This document shows, in pieces, positions 31,742-33,505 of a DNA stretch of 33,505 bases. The position numbers were made by a program, and so were the translations under genes. The notes under the pieces are model-generated. The model did no database searches. It had not been told where the DNA came from and was given only the letters and a program-made list of their open reading frames with translations. Source of the DNA: Oppiella nova (lineage: Eukaryota; Arthropoda; Arachnida; Sarcoptiformes; Oppiidae); contig CAJPVJ010000187.1 in assembly GCA_905397405.1 (NCBI GenBank), forward strand, positions 1-33,505, in the 5' to 3' direction. The stretch's first letter is position 1. Each line of letters starts with the position of its first letter.

Positions 31742-33505
31742 TATAACTCTTATGGATCATCTATTTTAAGTAGAATTTTCAGAATATAAATTTTATTTAA
31801 AAGTTTTTAAAGCCACTTATATTTATACATTTTTAAAAATTCATTTTAATTGATATAAATATTGATGAAAATACTGATATATAAATATACTTTGATTTTA
31901 ATTAATTTTATTTCAAAACATTTTTTGTTGTGACAGAAAATATTTGAATTCAATTAACTGAAAATTATTGTATTTTGTTATTATTGATGTCTCTCTCAAA
32001 TATAAATATAAATCTCATAATAATATTAATGTTTTTTCAGAATTGTCAATAAAAACAATAAAGTAACCAAAGTTGGTAAACCTTGACAATATCAAACAAA
32101 TAGTTTGTGTCCTAATTCTCATATATAATATTTTTCATCAAAAAATTCAAATTTTTGCAGAGATTGCATTCATATATTATATTTATAAATTGCTTTTATT
32201 CACACATTTTGTAAATAAAATGTGCTTTAAATATATTACTGTAACAATTTGTTGAGATCAAAAATATTGTTTTGCACTCAAATAATCCTCACAAACAATT
32301 TACAAAATATACTAATACTTTAATTTTTAAAGTCTTATATTCTATATTAAATTTTAAAAATTCTATAAGATATCTAGTTTTTGAATCATACATTTTTAAT
32401 TAATTGTAAAATTAGTTCGTCAAAACATAAAATAGATCATTATATAAATTGTGAACCAAAAATTAGTTTTATATAAAAAACTTATATTTTAATAAAGTAT
32501 TTAGGCACTATAAAATTGTGTAATTATGGCAAAAGAATATGAAAGGGTAGGTTATTTTTGAAGGAACACTGTACGGTAGTAAAGTAACTGTAAAATATGT
32601 ACCGGTATTTACGCATAAAGGGGCTAAATCTTTTATAGCAAATAATTAAAGGCATTAATTTTTAAAATATAATTGAAATTCATATAAATGAAAAGTAAAA
32701 CAATTATCTCAATGACTGGAATTCTGACTCTAAATGAATATAAAATAAGTTTTTAAAAGTTTTAAAAATTAAATAAAATATTATTTGTCTAAAATAGCAA
32801 TATTAGATTTAATTACTCTACCATGTGTGATTCGTACAAATAGTCTAATTTTATTGTCACTGAATACATATTTTAAAACAATTTATGATATGAATGAATT
32901 GTTAAATAATTATTAAATGAATTGTTGAATTGTTATTTGGTTGAAAATGGGAGATTAACGCTTTGGGGGAAAGGGTCACTGTTATGTGTAAGTGTGCAAT
33001 TAATTCTTGATCTTTTTGGTGTACATTCTTTTTAAACAATACTTGTTGAACATATAATTGAATTCATAGAATAATTGAAATAGTAAAGTTAAATTAAAAT
33101 TAAATGTAAATATTAAACAATAAGAAAGACTTTTAAGAACTTTAATATTTAAGACTTACCATTTTAAAAATTAAGTTATTAAAAATATTTAACATTATTA
33201 TTTGTCATGTATTCAGGTAATTTATTATGATAAAGATTTATTATCTAAAATTTAGATTCTTCATCTTCTATTTTGACACAAATTATGATAGAAATTGGTA
33301 ATTTCAATATTTCCCTATACTGTGTACTGTAAGGTTCAATAATTAATTTATAAAAGATCACTTAATGATCCATACGGAGAACTTATGTTTTTCTAATAAA
33401 AGTACTCTGGTTATCTAATGATTAATTACTCAACGTATCATAAAAACACTGTTAACAATATACTAAATGTAATAACTTACAAGATTAATATCACAATAAT
33501 ATTAT
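31742..33505. other. AT-rich DNA with no supported gene
   Basis: The promoter of the small secreted protein should lie at the left end. The open frames present are short and low in complexity. TACNGTA motifs at 32572 and 33325. A slightly GC-richer patch at about 32948-32990 is not coding in any frame that I can support. Confidence 0.5.

Noticed and set aside
32073-32255. Open frame of 60 codons at the right end
   Set aside because: AT-rich, hydrophobic and low in complexity, with no splice sites or family signal.
1-33505. CRISPR arrays, operons, ribosome binding sites, tRNA or rRNA genes
   Set aside because: None seen; the window is eukaryotic with spliced genes.

Overview
This is a eukaryotic, animal-type genomic window. 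The genes are split by introns, most of them 56-120 nt, with GT...AG ends. The non-coding DNA is very AT-rich, while the large first gene is clearly GC-richer. The protein families (USP34/puffyeye, an ML-domain NPC2-like protein, paired acyl-CoA desaturases) and the compact introns suggest an arthropod. My best guess is a mite or other small chelicerate, but nothing in the window proves it.

Layout. (1) 1-1514: upstream DNA with a 419-bp snap-back element at 339-757. (2) 1515-12142, + strand: a 16-exon gene for the giant deubiquitinase USP34; the N-terminal part is not visible. (3) 12244-16670: a roughly 2.1-kb sequence present twice in direct orientation, split by a 136-base N gap and followed by a 74-bp repeat around a single N. 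This is probably an uncollapsed haplotype pair rather than biology. (4) 17157-17890, + strand: an ML-domain (NPC2-like) secreted protein, 5' end not found, with a 42-nt triplication inside its coding sequence. (5) 18626-18954, + strand: an 85-aa single-pass protein resembling the mitochondrial complex III assembly factor UQCC3/CBP4. (6) 20623-22426, + strand: acyl-CoA desaturase A (five exons, 340 aa). (7) 22753-26478, - strand: a six-exon, 446-aa 7-dehydrocholesterol reductase-like protein with several family-invariant residues changed. (8) 28152-31046, + strand: acyl-CoA desaturase B (four exons, 347 aa), whose first intron is full of palindromic repeat elements. (9) 31341-31741, - strand: a two-exon gene for a 114-aa protein with a signal peptide and a cysteine-free helical mature part, not recognised. 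(10) 31742-33505: AT-rich DNA without a gene that I can support.

How the genes fit together. From 17 kb to 31 kb four of six genes concern lipids: a sterol/lipid carrier, two fatty-acid desaturases and a sterol reductase lying between the desaturases on the opposite strand. Desaturase A and the reductase converge and seem to have touching 3' ends. The reductase and desaturase B are head to head. Whether this is a functional cluster or chance is inference. All exon maps were made by hand: reading frames join in phase at every junction listed, but no transcript evidence was available.

The least expected signal is a short dispersed motif, TACNGTA, seen about 45 times, almost entirely outside exons.
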